From Mactra quadrangularis (Eukaryota > Mollusca > Bivalvia > Venerida > Mactridae), in contig CM046298.1 in assembly GCA_025267735.1 (NCBI GenBank), positions 38,439,264 to 38,503,263 of the forward strand: a DNA stretch of 64,000 nucleotides, read 5' to 3'. How positions within the stretch are numbered: the first letter of the stretch is position 1; every line of letters begins with the position of its first letter. Made by a program: the position numbers and the translations under genes. Shown piece after piece: positions 48,205 through 61,200 of this stretch. Below the pieces are notes generated by a model that saw only the letters and a list, made by a program, of their open reading frames with translations, did no database searches and was not told the DNA's origin.

Positions 48205-48600
48205 ATTATACATGTACACGACTGCAAACCCACAGTTTCCTAATACATGTACTATAATTGTAGACACGTACAAAACTACAAACTCGCCTTTTACTGATAA
48301 TTCAATTATATGCTCATTTTTTCCTCATGTACTATATACATGTACTATAATTATATACAAGACTTCAAACTCTTACTCACTAATTCAATTATAGGCCTAC
48401 ATTTGTGTGAACAACTGCAAACCTTTATTGTCATAAAATATGTCATGTAATTTTTTACGCGACTTCAAAGTTACATTTTTCAAAAATTAAATAAAACAAT
48501 AGTTCATTCGTATATACGACTGCCAACCCATTTTGTTCTTATATATGTCATGTAATTATATAGTATACACGACTGCAAAATCATATTTCCTTAATTTGCT
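48205..48600. repeat. Degenerate tandem repeat, ~100-bp unit
   Basis: ACGACTGCAAACCCA / ACAAAACTACAAACTC / AAGACTTCAAACTC / ACGACTGCCAACCCA / ACGACTGCAAAATC recur roughly every 60-110 bp. Each is followed by AT-rich DNA with TACATGTACTATAATT or TGTCATGTAATT. Confidence 0.65.
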
Positions 48601-49950
48601 TAAAGGGGTTAGTAGGCAAAATTTTCAGTTCCAATTTTCCTGAATCAGCATTATATTTTTATAATTGTGATTAAAACAGACAAACTGATATATTACTTGG
48701 CAAAATATTTCTATATATTCTCTTTATACTTGGGGTGTTTCCTAACTAGACCCACGTGGGTCAGGTTAGCTAAAAATAGATTAGTGTTAAAATATGCATT
48801 TACTGATGAGAAGATACTAGAGCTTGTTATTGTACAACATTAGTAAAATTCTATTAAAAAGATATCCTTACCGCCTAAGAATGTTGAAAAGACAAGAAGC
48901 GACCAATGGAAATGTTTAATTTCAGCAAGTACGACATATAACAAATCTAAAAATAGCTTGGTGATTCCCTCAGTATCCTTCTTTCGTTTTCAACAATGTG
49001 TATGCCACATGTTTAAATTCATTCAGTTGAATGTTATAAGTGACAAATACTTAGTATTAGTAAGTGATTTCTTACGTTCTTAATACTGTTTTAAAGACTA
49101 AACTTGGTTCTATACTTTTGACACAATCATTTGCCTGTATATCCCTTTAAAGTATATATGTACTAGACTGTCGGTATTATGTTGCCGCAATGCTTCATAC
49201 ACGTGCATTTGTTGCATACAGTTTATTTCTGATTGGACATACAATGTGACAAAATTCATTATATTTCTTAATCAATTTTCATGAAACTGTCAACCTAGAT
49301 AGTTATACGAGAACAATTGTCAATTGCGAAGTTTAGTTATTTGAGCTCCATCATCAGTCACGTGTTTTCCTGGTTTTTTTTCAAACATTCGAACAAAACT
49401 TGACTTTCAACGTGTCACGATGTCAAATATTTAACTTTTTGTTCGACGTGTTGAATGCCAATGTCTGAATGATTTGTTTTATTATTTGAGATAACCTTAC
49501 AATTGGCAGATACGAACTCATATTTCGTTGTGATTTTATCATTTCTGTTATATAAGCTTATATGTGTCAATTTATTCAGAAAGACATAATAATTTGTAGT
49601 AGCCATGTCCTTCAACTGATTTTCTGGGGTGCTCTGTTAACAGTTCATTTGGTCTTTATCTCTTGTAATTTCTATTCAATCCGTTTTTTATTATTTATTT
49701 TAAGACTTAGTCGTCCATCTATTTGCCCAGTTCAAACCCTTTTCCAAATCAGATGCAGTACAAGTATGCAACTTGCAGGCATTTTCTCCCGTTGTTTGTT
49801 TGTCCAGTACCAATCAAACAATTATCTCGTGAAAGGTTCTATTTGATGCAAGTTGTCTGACCCAATTGTGACACGACGCTGACTTCAAGTTAATTTACGA
49901 CTAAACCTTCCCCGTGTTCAGTAACTATTGTTAGCTAACGTTACGGTTAC

Positions 49951-50072
49951 GGGAGAACTCAACCCGAGGACAACTCAATCCGTGCAATACTCAACTTAAA
50001 GTTGGGACAACTCAATCCGTTAGTAGGAGATTGAGTTGTCTCGGGTTGAGTTGTTTATGGGTTAAGTTTTTC
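49951..50072. mobile_element. Palindrome built from GGGTTGAGTTGTC motifs
   Basis: GAACTCAACCCGAGGACAAC..TCAATCC on the left pairs with GGAGATTGAGTTGTCTCGGG..TTGAGTTG on the right. Single motifs of the same kind are at about 24673-24712 (GTTTGAGTTGTC, GGGTTGAGTTGTC). Confidence 0.75.
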
Positions 50073-51495
50073 CGACACTTCCGTTACGGAACGTTCAAGG
50101 TAACTGAACACGCTGCTTGTTCAAGATGTCCGTGTAACACGACCAACAAATAAGTGAATCTGAGGCAGTACCAAAGCTCATTTAGCGCACATGTATTCAC
50201 TTTCTCCAACAGTTTTTCAATTATTTTTCATAAATCTTCTAGCTCTATGAATCAATGTAAAATTATGGTTTCTGAAAGTGGGGTTTGAACCATTGCTCTG
50301 CTATTTCATGTGCACAAACCACAACAGCCACGCACTGTAACCACTTAGTTACAATTTTAGTAATCACCAATATAGACTTCAATAAAATGATGAATGAATT
50401 CTTGACTTCTTAATAAAAGGGCGCAGTTGCCATCGGGAAGGGCTGTACCAGTAGAGATAAAGGCATCAGTCAAAGGGTTGTAGAGTGGGCGAAGCCGAGA
50501 ATTTATCCATCATTTCAATTAAGCCTAATGAAGTGAGCTTAAAGAATAAGCAAAACATATAATATTGTCTGTGCACAGAGGTTTTATTAAATAAATATAC
50601 ACAGGAACAATCCACCCCGGGAGTAAGGTACGGATATGATATATACTCTAAATGACGTCATTCAAGTGAAGGTTAAAGTTCAAACATAGCGCTACGCTCA
50701 ATGAAGAGGGCGTCCACAAATTGAACTTTTTCTCCTCAAAAGAAGAAATCATCCTGTTTAACTAAACGGACTCAACCTTAGACCATTATATAATTTTAAT
50801 AACAAATAACATTCAACATAGATAATATTGCGCCGAGTTCTTCTTTAGGCAGCTAACAGCGGGACTCGAGAATAAGGTTGCGTTCGATTGGTCAACACGA
50901 ATATGTATCAAAGCCGTTGTAGTGTCAAGTACTTGCCTACTGTAGATAGCAAAAAGACTATCAATTTATAATAGTCCTTCTTAAGGTAAATATAGATAAG
51001 ATAAAAACATTACAAAATTTATAAATTAAATCATCAATAAAAATACAAATTATCGACATAATGACGCGACAGGTACAATATGCATTTCAAATAATAATAA
51101 TAATAATACTCTTTATTTTAAAAAACGTGAAATTTTTATTCTACATAGACTATTTTAATTAAAATACATAATAGTAAAGTATCAACTCATTTCAATATAA
51201 TAATTTTCATATAAATAAACTTAAATTAAGTATTTTACATCGTGGCATCATCTTCACGTTTTCATCTCTCTCTTATTGCATATTATTTTGCCGTGGGCAT
51301 ATCACATAGTCTTGCTGATAGAGTTGATAATTGATAAACAGAAATACTTGATCGTACGAGAAAAAAATACATTGCATACTCTCTTGGTATATATATATTA
51401 ACAAAGGTAGATTTTCTGAGTAAAAACACATGGAAACCATAGAATATAATATCCAGGAGCTATAAATAACCACTGTGTACACCACGTATTGCACA

Positions 51496-51606
51496 GTTGT
51501 TCCCGGCTCTATGTTAATCGATTACCTGTGTTTATCTAACCTGCGCTGGAAACCAGCTATATGTAGGCGTATAAAAATACAGGTAATCGGGAACCAGAGC
51601 CGAGAA
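51496..51606. repeat. Inverted repeat in the light-chain 3' UTR or flank
   Basis: GTTCCCGGCTCTATGTTAAT, CGATTACCTGTGTTTAT faces ATAAAAATACAGGTAATCGG, GAACCAGAGCCGAGAAT. If the 3' UTR extends to about 51.1 kb, this hairpin would be in the mRNA. Confidence 0.65.
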
Positions 51607-52262
51607 TCTATATTCGGCAATGGCATTTGTGTATGTACGCGTCTCGAGTTACCGAAGTGAACCGGGCCAACAGATAAAGTTAACAACAGCCCAGCACAGG
51701 TTATAAACCAATGCTAGCGGAGTAATATACATCAGTAACAGAAAAAATAAATCATCGAGGATGGTACCATATCACTTTTCTTACATACTGTCCATCTGGA
51801 CTTAACGTTCAGACTGTAATCATTGCGTCTCCATAGCGACAACAATCGTGCCAAAATATGGGTAGTTTCGCAGGTGCAGATTTCTTAACGATAGCACACT
51901 GCCGAAAATATTTTGATTAATAGGCAAGGATGACTACTTCGAATTTTCGCTTCTAGCCTGAGATAGAGTCCGTCGTTTGTCGAACCTTCCGTACTGACTT
52001 CAAAAATGCGGTAAATGGAATGATAACGCTCTTTGGCCCGGTTAATTCCAGTATAGTTGACACGGATATATAATTTGATGAATTTGTTGACAAAGAAAAG
52101 TAGTTCCACCCCTTTATCACGTGACTCTATAAAGTTCGTGTAGCTGTTATCTGGTCGATGACATTTATCATTAAAATGGGTAATGTGCACTGTTAGAGTC
52201 ACATACAAAGGGGTGGCAACCCGGTGTTAAATGTTGATTGGCTGCCCATGATCACGTGTCCT

Positions 52263-55200
52263 TTATGCTTCCTCTTGTTCCTTGCCCTTAATTTTAGCTA
52301 CAAAAGCATTGTAATCGACCTTTCCACCGTGAATTGGGGCTTCTTTCCATGTCATTCTGATCTAAAAACAGAAGAAATGTAATGTGTTAATTATAAACCA
52401 ATTAGTTTACAAATGTACAAGTTCTTGAAACCACTTGAATGAGAGCGATCAAATTGTAATTAAGTATTTGTACGCTGCTCTATTTTTCTCGAGATAATTG
52501 AAAGGTGTCGGTGTCAAACACAGCGAGCTATACGTCAACCTGTTCCAAGTATTGGTACATGTATCAAATATTTGTAATTAAACTTATTTTGGTCGCTATT
52601 TAATGGAAGTGTCTCAAAATTTTATCGCTAATAAGAAATTGCACAACAATAACAGTTTTAAATGGACCCTCTCTATTAAAACAAGACCAGAGCAACTTTT
52701 CAGGTGCAAAAATCAGAATAAACACTTTCCCCCTTTCTTACTTAGCAAATCTCAAGATAAGAAATGTTTTTGTTCATATGATTACATCAAGGGTAATTAG
52801 TGTAAGCGTTAAACTAATAACAGTTGTTCTTGGAGAAATTCCTCCGGTAACCTTTCACCCTTGTGTATACATTGCCTTAGTGATATACATCAATTTAGAG
52901 AAGAAGACCTAGAAGAATTATCAGCATTGCCTCATCATATTACATTTCCCTCCTTAACACATCATTTTGATTATTCATCTACTTTGTTTAACGGTGAATT
53001 CACGATCGACAGGTAAGCATATATGCTACGTAATGACTCCCTGTGTCATGGCTACCAGCCAAACATAAAAACACACACGCACACATGATTTAAGTGTTTT
53101 GTAGATATAATTTCTTATATGCTTAGATTGCATGAGGTATCCGTTTATTTTCTTAGAATGCATGAAATTCATGGTAAGATAAGAATGAGTGTTTTGTTCA
53201 GAAAGATGGTAACACCTGGTTGCAGTTTTAATGCTTCTATACTAAGATAAAACAAACTGATTAAAACACTAATGACATCGACTATTACAAATGTCGTATT
53301 GCTTTAGCTAAATACAACAGAAAAGAAAGACCATCTTATTATATGCTATGCTGGTCATTTCGAGTGGACGGACCAAGCTTGATAAGAAAACAGACCAAGA
53401 AAGCAGTCAGTAAACCACAGTCAGTTCCGCCAATAGTCAATTTATCAGCACAGTCAATTTCAATTTTTGTGCAATCACTAGTTGTCTCAAGAACATTTTC
53501 AAATTCAGAAATTTTGCCAAAATTTGTAGTTTTATTTACATAAATATACATGTAATCAGACATCCAAACACTTAATTCTCAAGAATGCATTTTACTTCAG
53601 GTAATATCATTGAACAAAGAACCATTGATACATTCGTGTTTTTCATTATTACCATTGTTACCTACGTCAATATGATCCATTGATTAGTATATAATGTTTA
53701 CACAGACTTCATGATAAACATTTAGAAGAAAACCATGCATTCCTGTTTCCAGAGAATTAATAGCAAAAAATGCTTGTTTTATAAATCAATTTATGCAAGT
53801 GTTCCAGGAGAGATGTCTGTTTTATAGTAAAATTTAAACTCCTATCAACATTTGATTCATTACAGATCACTTACAGCTAAAGTTATTCAAACAATGGAAA
53901 AAAACTTGAATAGAAAAATTTACATGGTACATGGTATACCCATATATTACCTATCAAAAAGGTAACGTGAACCACTATTCGCAATGATTTATACCTAAAG
54001 GTCATTTCAAACATATTTTATTATAATAAGTTATACAGGTTCAATGGTTTCATACTGGAGACAAACCCTAAAGTCTGATGCAATCACATTAACTATGAGA
54101 TATTGTTCAGCACCTGGATAAGACATACCATAATGAAAGACAAAAGGTTGAACCAGTTGGTGATAACAGACTATATTCATTACTAACGATAGTAACATGT
54201 CTTGGATCAATTCCAGATGACAGACTCATACCGTCAGTTCTAGGAAAAATACTAAAGGAGTAAATGTATATAAGTGATAATAGACTGTGTAGACAATATT
54301 ATCTTAATCCTTGATGAAACGCTTAACCCTGGGTACCACTGAATGAAGTGCATGTATACTATATACATTGAACATGTAGATGCTGGCAAAATGATAAAAT
54401 AACGCATACGTAATATAACTGATTACTGACATATTAATTGGCAATTAAACGCATATTATTAGGAAGCATTGAGTGTGTATTACATATTTTATGCAGTATT
54501 AATAGATACTGTTTAAAGATAAACACAAAATGAACGAAATATCATCTAAATCAGGAATTGAACGCTAAACATTAGGCAGCATTGACTGAATACATTCTAT
54601 GCCTTAGTTATATTCCGGGAAAACATTATAATGTCTTATCAGATTTACTGACTTGCTTACGGATTGTTTTACCTGGCATATTGAAAGAAGCAGATCCTCA
54701 ATGAGGTTGTTTTGTTTATTTATCAGTTACTTAACGACCTGTTCTACAGCAATGGTAACATCAGAGGCATCCCGGAGATGAAGGAAGATAAAGAAGATAT
54801 ATAAATACCATTTATATTTATATCGATTAGATTATTCTCACTCTTATCTTCTTTGAAATCTCATTTCTATTGAACAGCACAAAGAATCCCGTATCCACAT
54901 TCCTGTGTTTTTTCTTAACACAGTACTTAGCTTTGTTGATTGCGTGGGAGACGTTTGATTAGAAAAATCCATTATGGAAACGCATTAGAAGGAAAGGCAT
55001 CATAGCAGTTAACAGAATAATAAAATGTGTACTTACCTCGTCTTTGGTGAAGTTGTCACCCATGTTTTCTAACAAATCTTTCATGCTGAAAGACAAAAAC
55101 ACAATCATATCATATACTGTTTCATTGTCCTGTTTATGTCAGGCAGTATCATCAACTCAACCAAACTTTTTGTATGTGTATTCATTACTTACGACATCGT

Positions 55201-58200
55201 CGGTTATCCCACGATTCATTGCTCCGCTATGCTGCATTATGTACTGTGGTCCATTTGATTAGACCAAATGCAAATTAATGTATGTTAGGCAAATCTCGTA
55301 TGGGTGTATCGGAGGAATGTACTGCAGTTGCCGACAATGTTTTTAAGACTCATATCGGACAATCTAGACTATTTCAAACAAGTCATCTAGCCTCAGAATG
55401 TAATGATCAGTGAACATCCAAACTAAACGCTATACATATGTATCTAAATGATCCGAAACTGAAGTTCAAAATAAATTAAAATAATACATCGGTGAATATA
55501 ATATCCTTATTGCTCTACTTAGTGAAATTAATAGTGATGCGAATAAGTTTCTATGTGTAGCCAATGTGAGGTTATTTCTTAATCATAATTGATGTTCCAT
55601 GAAAATTCTGTATCAATCAATTAAATATTTTATTTATAACTGTTGAGTTCCGCTACAATGATCTCCTAGCTTATTGCCATGTCACTTTCGACGATTTGCT
55701 AGTACTAAATGCTTGATTAGAATAGCAGATGTCCCTATATATTAAGATCATTGTTTTTGATGGTCTTAGTAGTGGAATTTTTAATGAAGTTAGACACAAA
55801 ATTCACGATAACTGTATAGTGTTATGATATAACATATACTTACTATTCTTCTGGGATGAAACCAGTGTTGTCAGAGTCAAACATTTGGAAGGCGTTCCTA
55901 AGAGTTTCTTCTGGATCAGTACCTGATTAAACAAAATAAAATATTCAAAATAAATAAAACATAAAATTGATAGTTAAAATCATAATATGCGCCAAAATGC
56001 AGGCTTTTGAAACCGAACACGATGTAAGACATTGCTTATCAGACTCATTAACAATTTCTTTAATCAAATTGTCGATTAATATATAGATATAATGTAAGTC
56101 TCAATATCTAATATTAACTTCATTTATATTTTTTTACCTACCGTTTATTCAATAATTTGCACATTGCAATTTTATGTAAAAACAATCAATTCATAAATCT
56201 TAATAAATATAAATTAAAAATAAGTAGAGCTACTTGTTAAACAATGAATTGAAACAGATAATGATAATACATTAAATGATAAAATGGTTAACTTTTATAA
56301 TTAGTTATTTAATCAAATAATATTTACTCTAAAGGTAGCAGAAGTAAATATTACATTTTAATTTTATGGATAAACATTGAAAAATTAATCCTGAAATTAG
56401 CATATCATATAACAAAATATAGTAAAATATCGAAACACAAGACACATTTAATACTCCAGAAATCTGAAATTATGTGATAGTCCTGGGTAAACCCTTGCAT
56501 GCATAATAAAAATTCAAGTTTGGAATGCTTATCAAAATAAAGAAACAAACATGGTTCCTGAGACAATTTAAAGCGATGCATTTCGTATGAAAATGAAAAA
56601 AAAACGCTTAGAGTCTAAATATATATCAATAGAATCCGAAGATGGCCAGCCAAAGGCATTGATTTCACAGTTTCACAGCATGAATAGCAATAGCATGGAA
56701 TAAAATGTATTAGAGCAAAATTAAAACATTGTCAAAAACTTACCAAGACTTAATTTACGAACTATATGCTTTACATTTATTACTTAGTTAAATAATACTT
56801 TGTACTAATATCGTTTGTTTTAATAACAATACTGCTGACAATTTAAGCATAACTAAAGTAATGGCAAGCATTTATAAGGGTTATAACATTTATAAAAATA
56901 AACATAAAATATAATATAAAATAAAATGGTGAGTAAAATACAACAATATATTGAAACAAGGAATGGTGAGTCAGTGTTACTTGAGAATAGATATTTGGTA
57001 TAGGAGTATATGTTAGGTTGGAACAATTTACAGTTGCCGTTGGTGAACAAAAACATTTATGTTTAGTCCAAATTGGACACCAAGGCACACTGGGTTAAAT
57101 ATATAAGTGGAAGGAGTGTGTACAAAGTGAATCAGTTGTTTCTGGGGGAAATATTGTGAAACATGCATGCTGCAAACAATGGTAAATAACATATAAGTGT
57201 GGATTAATTTGAACAAATCGGTTCATTTGATGGTTAGGTAAAAGGACTAATTAGATAGGTTTAAAGTGAGGTTCGGTTTGTGGATGTCACATGTTGGTAG
57301 ATATTATAAACTCCGTTCAGCACACATCCGGGGTCTTGGAAAAAGGGCGGTTACTCTAAACTCACCGCTCATTTTATCGCTAAACAAGCTTAAGAAACCA
57401 GTGAAATTCATTTGTGGAGCTTCCTTTACCATGCCTTGGAGGACGCTATCTTGAGGTACAGCTCCTATGAAATAAGTTGATGATAGAATTAACATATGAT
57501 ACAGTTTATACAGATCTAAGTAAACTTTGTAGATGATTTTACTCACCACTAAGTTTGTCACTAAAGATACTTAAAAAAGCAGTAAAATTAAGTTGGTTCC
57601 CAGGAGCTTCTTTTACCATGGCTTCTAATACGCTATCCCCTGGAACACTTCCTGTAAGAATAGTTGTCCGCAGAAATATATTAGTAAAAGGAACGCTATA
57701 TGAATATACCAGTCTTCGACGTACGCATTGGTTAAACCTCAGACTAACTACTTGCCATAAGAAAACATGCATCAAGCTGAACATTGCTCATGATGACCTC
57801 AGTAATTCTAGAAGCGTCTAATGAAAAATAGCCATATATTGCTCAGTGATGATGGTATCACCATTTTAAAAGCATAGGTGTAAAGGATGGTGGCCATACA
57901 GTGTTCATTTGTGACGCCATTAAGTTTTGTCATTTTTATTGGATTTAAGCCAAGAGTATTTATTGGATTTAGGCTGAACATTGTTCATTGTTCATTAGTG
58001 ACGCCATTAATCTTAAAAGAATACATAACTTGTATGAGATCAAAACCTTGCATTCCAATGTTCATTAATGACGTCAAAAATTAAAGAAAATGCTTTGACG
58101 ACCATTTTGTAAGGATGTTGCAGTCAACCCAAGAGTTAAACAAAAAAGGCTTAAAGTTCGATAGCAACAATTATCATGCATGCTCTAGAGGTTCCAATGC

Positions 58201-61200
58201 GTATGTGAGACCAAGGTTAATCCATAAACGTGAATGGTGTGAGTAGAGAATCTAGTCTATGATAATGACATACAACGACAAAGATTACAGAAAAAAATGT
58301 GTGGACTATATTGTACAACGGCCCAATATATGGAGTATGACAATCATTCACAGCCACTAGGTTTGATATCTAGAATACTGTTCTACGCATTCCACGTGCG
58401 AGCTTCTCACGTGCTTTTATTGCCTTTATAAGACCTGGCACCATGAATACTCACCGCTCAATTTTTCGCTAAATAATGATAGGAACATTGTAAAATTGAG
58501 CTGGCCAGGTGCCTCTTTGACCATTTCCTGGAGAATCTTGTCTTGAGGGGATAAACCTAGTATTTATATCAAAAGAACAATTTAATTGGATTGAATATTT
58601 GTTGTTGTGGAGCAAATTGCCACACACGATGCTCATTTGTTGAAGGTTTTAAGAATATTACTAAATGTGACATTCGGACAATGTGTGCTGCACTGAGGCC
58701 TATCATACCTCGATTAAATGAACCTATTGCTTTGATTTGCATTATGAATCGGTCATAAAAAGATCAAATCGAAACATTAGCGCATACACTTGACTTTGAT
58801 AAATAACGATAAATAAACATAGAAATGATTGCTAGTTTGAATGTATTTGATATTTACCGGGTAAAACTTCGGTTCATAAGCGCCAAGGCTGGCTAATTAT
58901 ACTCTATATTGCATTAATATTTGTCTTACTTAATCCACTTCCGGGGACATTGTATCTACTTTCGGGGACATTGTATCTACTTCCTTCCGGGGACATTGTA
59001 TCTACTTCCAGGGACTAGAACCTATGTATAAATGTCCAGGAACTAGAAACCCTACTTGTATAACTGTTTTACAAAAGAACCACTGCAAACTCTAATAAAG
59101 CATACGAACAAATGTTTGGGTTTGTATTGATAATAGTAAAAAAAGGTTTGGATAAACTACTCTGCGGAACTACTAAATTACAACCATTGGGAGTATTCTA
59201 AACTTGGGTAGGATAAGGGACACTCGGTAACAAGCTTTGAAAAAATATAAACATCATGATAAAATATACAATGTCTTTTGCTGAAAGAAATCACATATTG
59301 GTTAAGAAAATGACAAACTATACACAGGTAGATATAATTCATATTGTTTAAATTACAAAAATATAAAAATTACTGAAAACATATAATATGGAACTTACTT
59401 AACAATTACTTAAGACTAAAGATATCGCTTTAATACGGTTCATTAATACAACAATTAAAAAAGAATATTTAACAAACTGAAATAGCCTTTAAATTAATTA
59501 TCAAAATACTTAAGTATGATTACATAAGAATGAAAAGTAATAGAAAAAAAATTGAACATGTTTTTATCAAGAATCGTCTAATTATTACAAGTGAACACAA
59601 AGCTGATAACATTGATGTCAGCTATCTATTTATAATAATGTACAAGCAACTAACAGAGTTGAATATTATAACTCCAAAAATAACAAAATTAACGAAACAG
59701 GAAAAAAACAGCTAAAACACTGATTTTCGGCCGACGTTTTATATCATAATCATTGCATATCTAATTATCATTTTTAATCATGAATGTTATTAAACGAAGC
59801 GCTCAGCAAGCGTCTGTAAAGGGTGTTCACTTGTAAAACTAGAATAAATACGTTCATAGTTTCTTTTAATGTATTAAGTACACCGGAACACCTCGGCATC
59901 TTCCGTCCCTTAATGCCGAGAAGTTCCGGGTTTCATTTAAGAATTCTCACCTAAATTTGAGTACATTTCTTTGAGATCACTAACATCGATAAGTCCATCT
60001 CTGTTCTGGTCAATCATGGTGAAAGCCTGTCAAATGATAATAACAGTTAAAGCTTTTGTTGTTGTGCTGATGAAATTAATGTAAATTCGACAATTTTTGA
60101 AAGCCTTTTTTAGTTTGAAGTTAGTAACGTCTTTCTGTTTTAGAATCAGCTGACAAAGATTCGTTATCTATCAAACTTGTTCATAAAATGTAACTTTAAA
60201 AATGTGTTTTCCTATAATATGATTGGTTGATATCACACACGTGACGTACATATCTGACTTTTAATTGGTTAAAAATCGCATGTACCTCGTAATTGATTTT
60301 AATGTGTTCATACGCATAGAAAAAAGTTCAAATGTAATCATATGGATTAAGATGAGGCAATTCAGATAGACGTTACATATACTTCATAATAAACTTGTAT
60401 TAAATGTTTAAAATGCAGAAATTTTTCAATAAACTTAAAACTTCAACTGACATAAACAAGTTTGATAACGAAGCAAAGGAGTTCTTAATTTACGAAAACT
60501 TAAGTTGAATTTAGAATATTAGAAATGAATCAGTTAAGATAAGAAACTAAATTACTTAAACTCATAAATAATTAAAGAATATTAAAATTATCATTAATAC
60601 AATACACAAGTATTTAGAAACAATATATATATATAAGATTGAGTGCAAGCAAGCATATAGTACAATTGTGACACCATGGTGTATTTTAATGACAAAGTTA
60701 AATTAGTCAAGTCCAAGTTATTCTGAAAGTGAGAAAGACCCTCATACAATCTAGTCTAGATTTGGCCATCTACAGACAATATGTTTTATATGTTTTCGCC
60801 TTTCATCGAAGAAATCTCACGCAATGCGGACATCAGTCAGACGCCAAATATGTGCCTGTCCTTTCTTGCTATACGGGCATCAGCCGGAGGCCAAATAATT
60901 TATTATGTGACTGTTCTATCTTGCAATACGGACACCAGCCGGAGGCTAAATAATTTATTATGAGGCTGTTCTTTCTTGCAATACGGGCATCAGTCGAAGG
61001 GGGGATATGTTCCTGATCTTTCACACCTATTGTAATACCACAGTCTGTACCCAGGTTAAAATGTAAATAGCAAATTATTTGCTCATGTTTATTTTGTTAG
61101 ATAAATAATCACAGCAAACAATTAGAAATGAGTGAAATATAAAACATAAAAGCAATTGCACATTCGGACAGCACGCTCGATTCCCAAGTCAAAAAACATT

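Larger units (their letters stand above)
38762..52262. other. Long intergenic / downstream region without recognised genes
   Basis: 13.5 kb between the carrier's polyadenylation signal and the last exon of the myosin light chain. Only repeats and mobile elements were identified, listed separately. The right end must include the 3' UTR of the light chain; candidate minus-strand AATAAA signals are at about 51108-51138, which would give a ~1.1 kb UTR. Confidence 0.5.

Noticed and set aside
48205..48600. Possible CRISPR-like spaced repeats
   Set aside because: Repeat units are diverged, spacing is uneven, and the genome is animal; it is a decayed tandem repeat.
51885..52208. 107-codon minus-strand frame downstream of the light-chain stop codon
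   Set aside because: It lies in the likely 3' UTR and has no recognisable domain; the light chain already ends normally with KEQEEA.
60729..60963. Two overlapping open frames with repeated ISRRPNN/ASAGGQ units
   Set aside because: They arise from the 70-bp tandem repeat in the light-chain intron.
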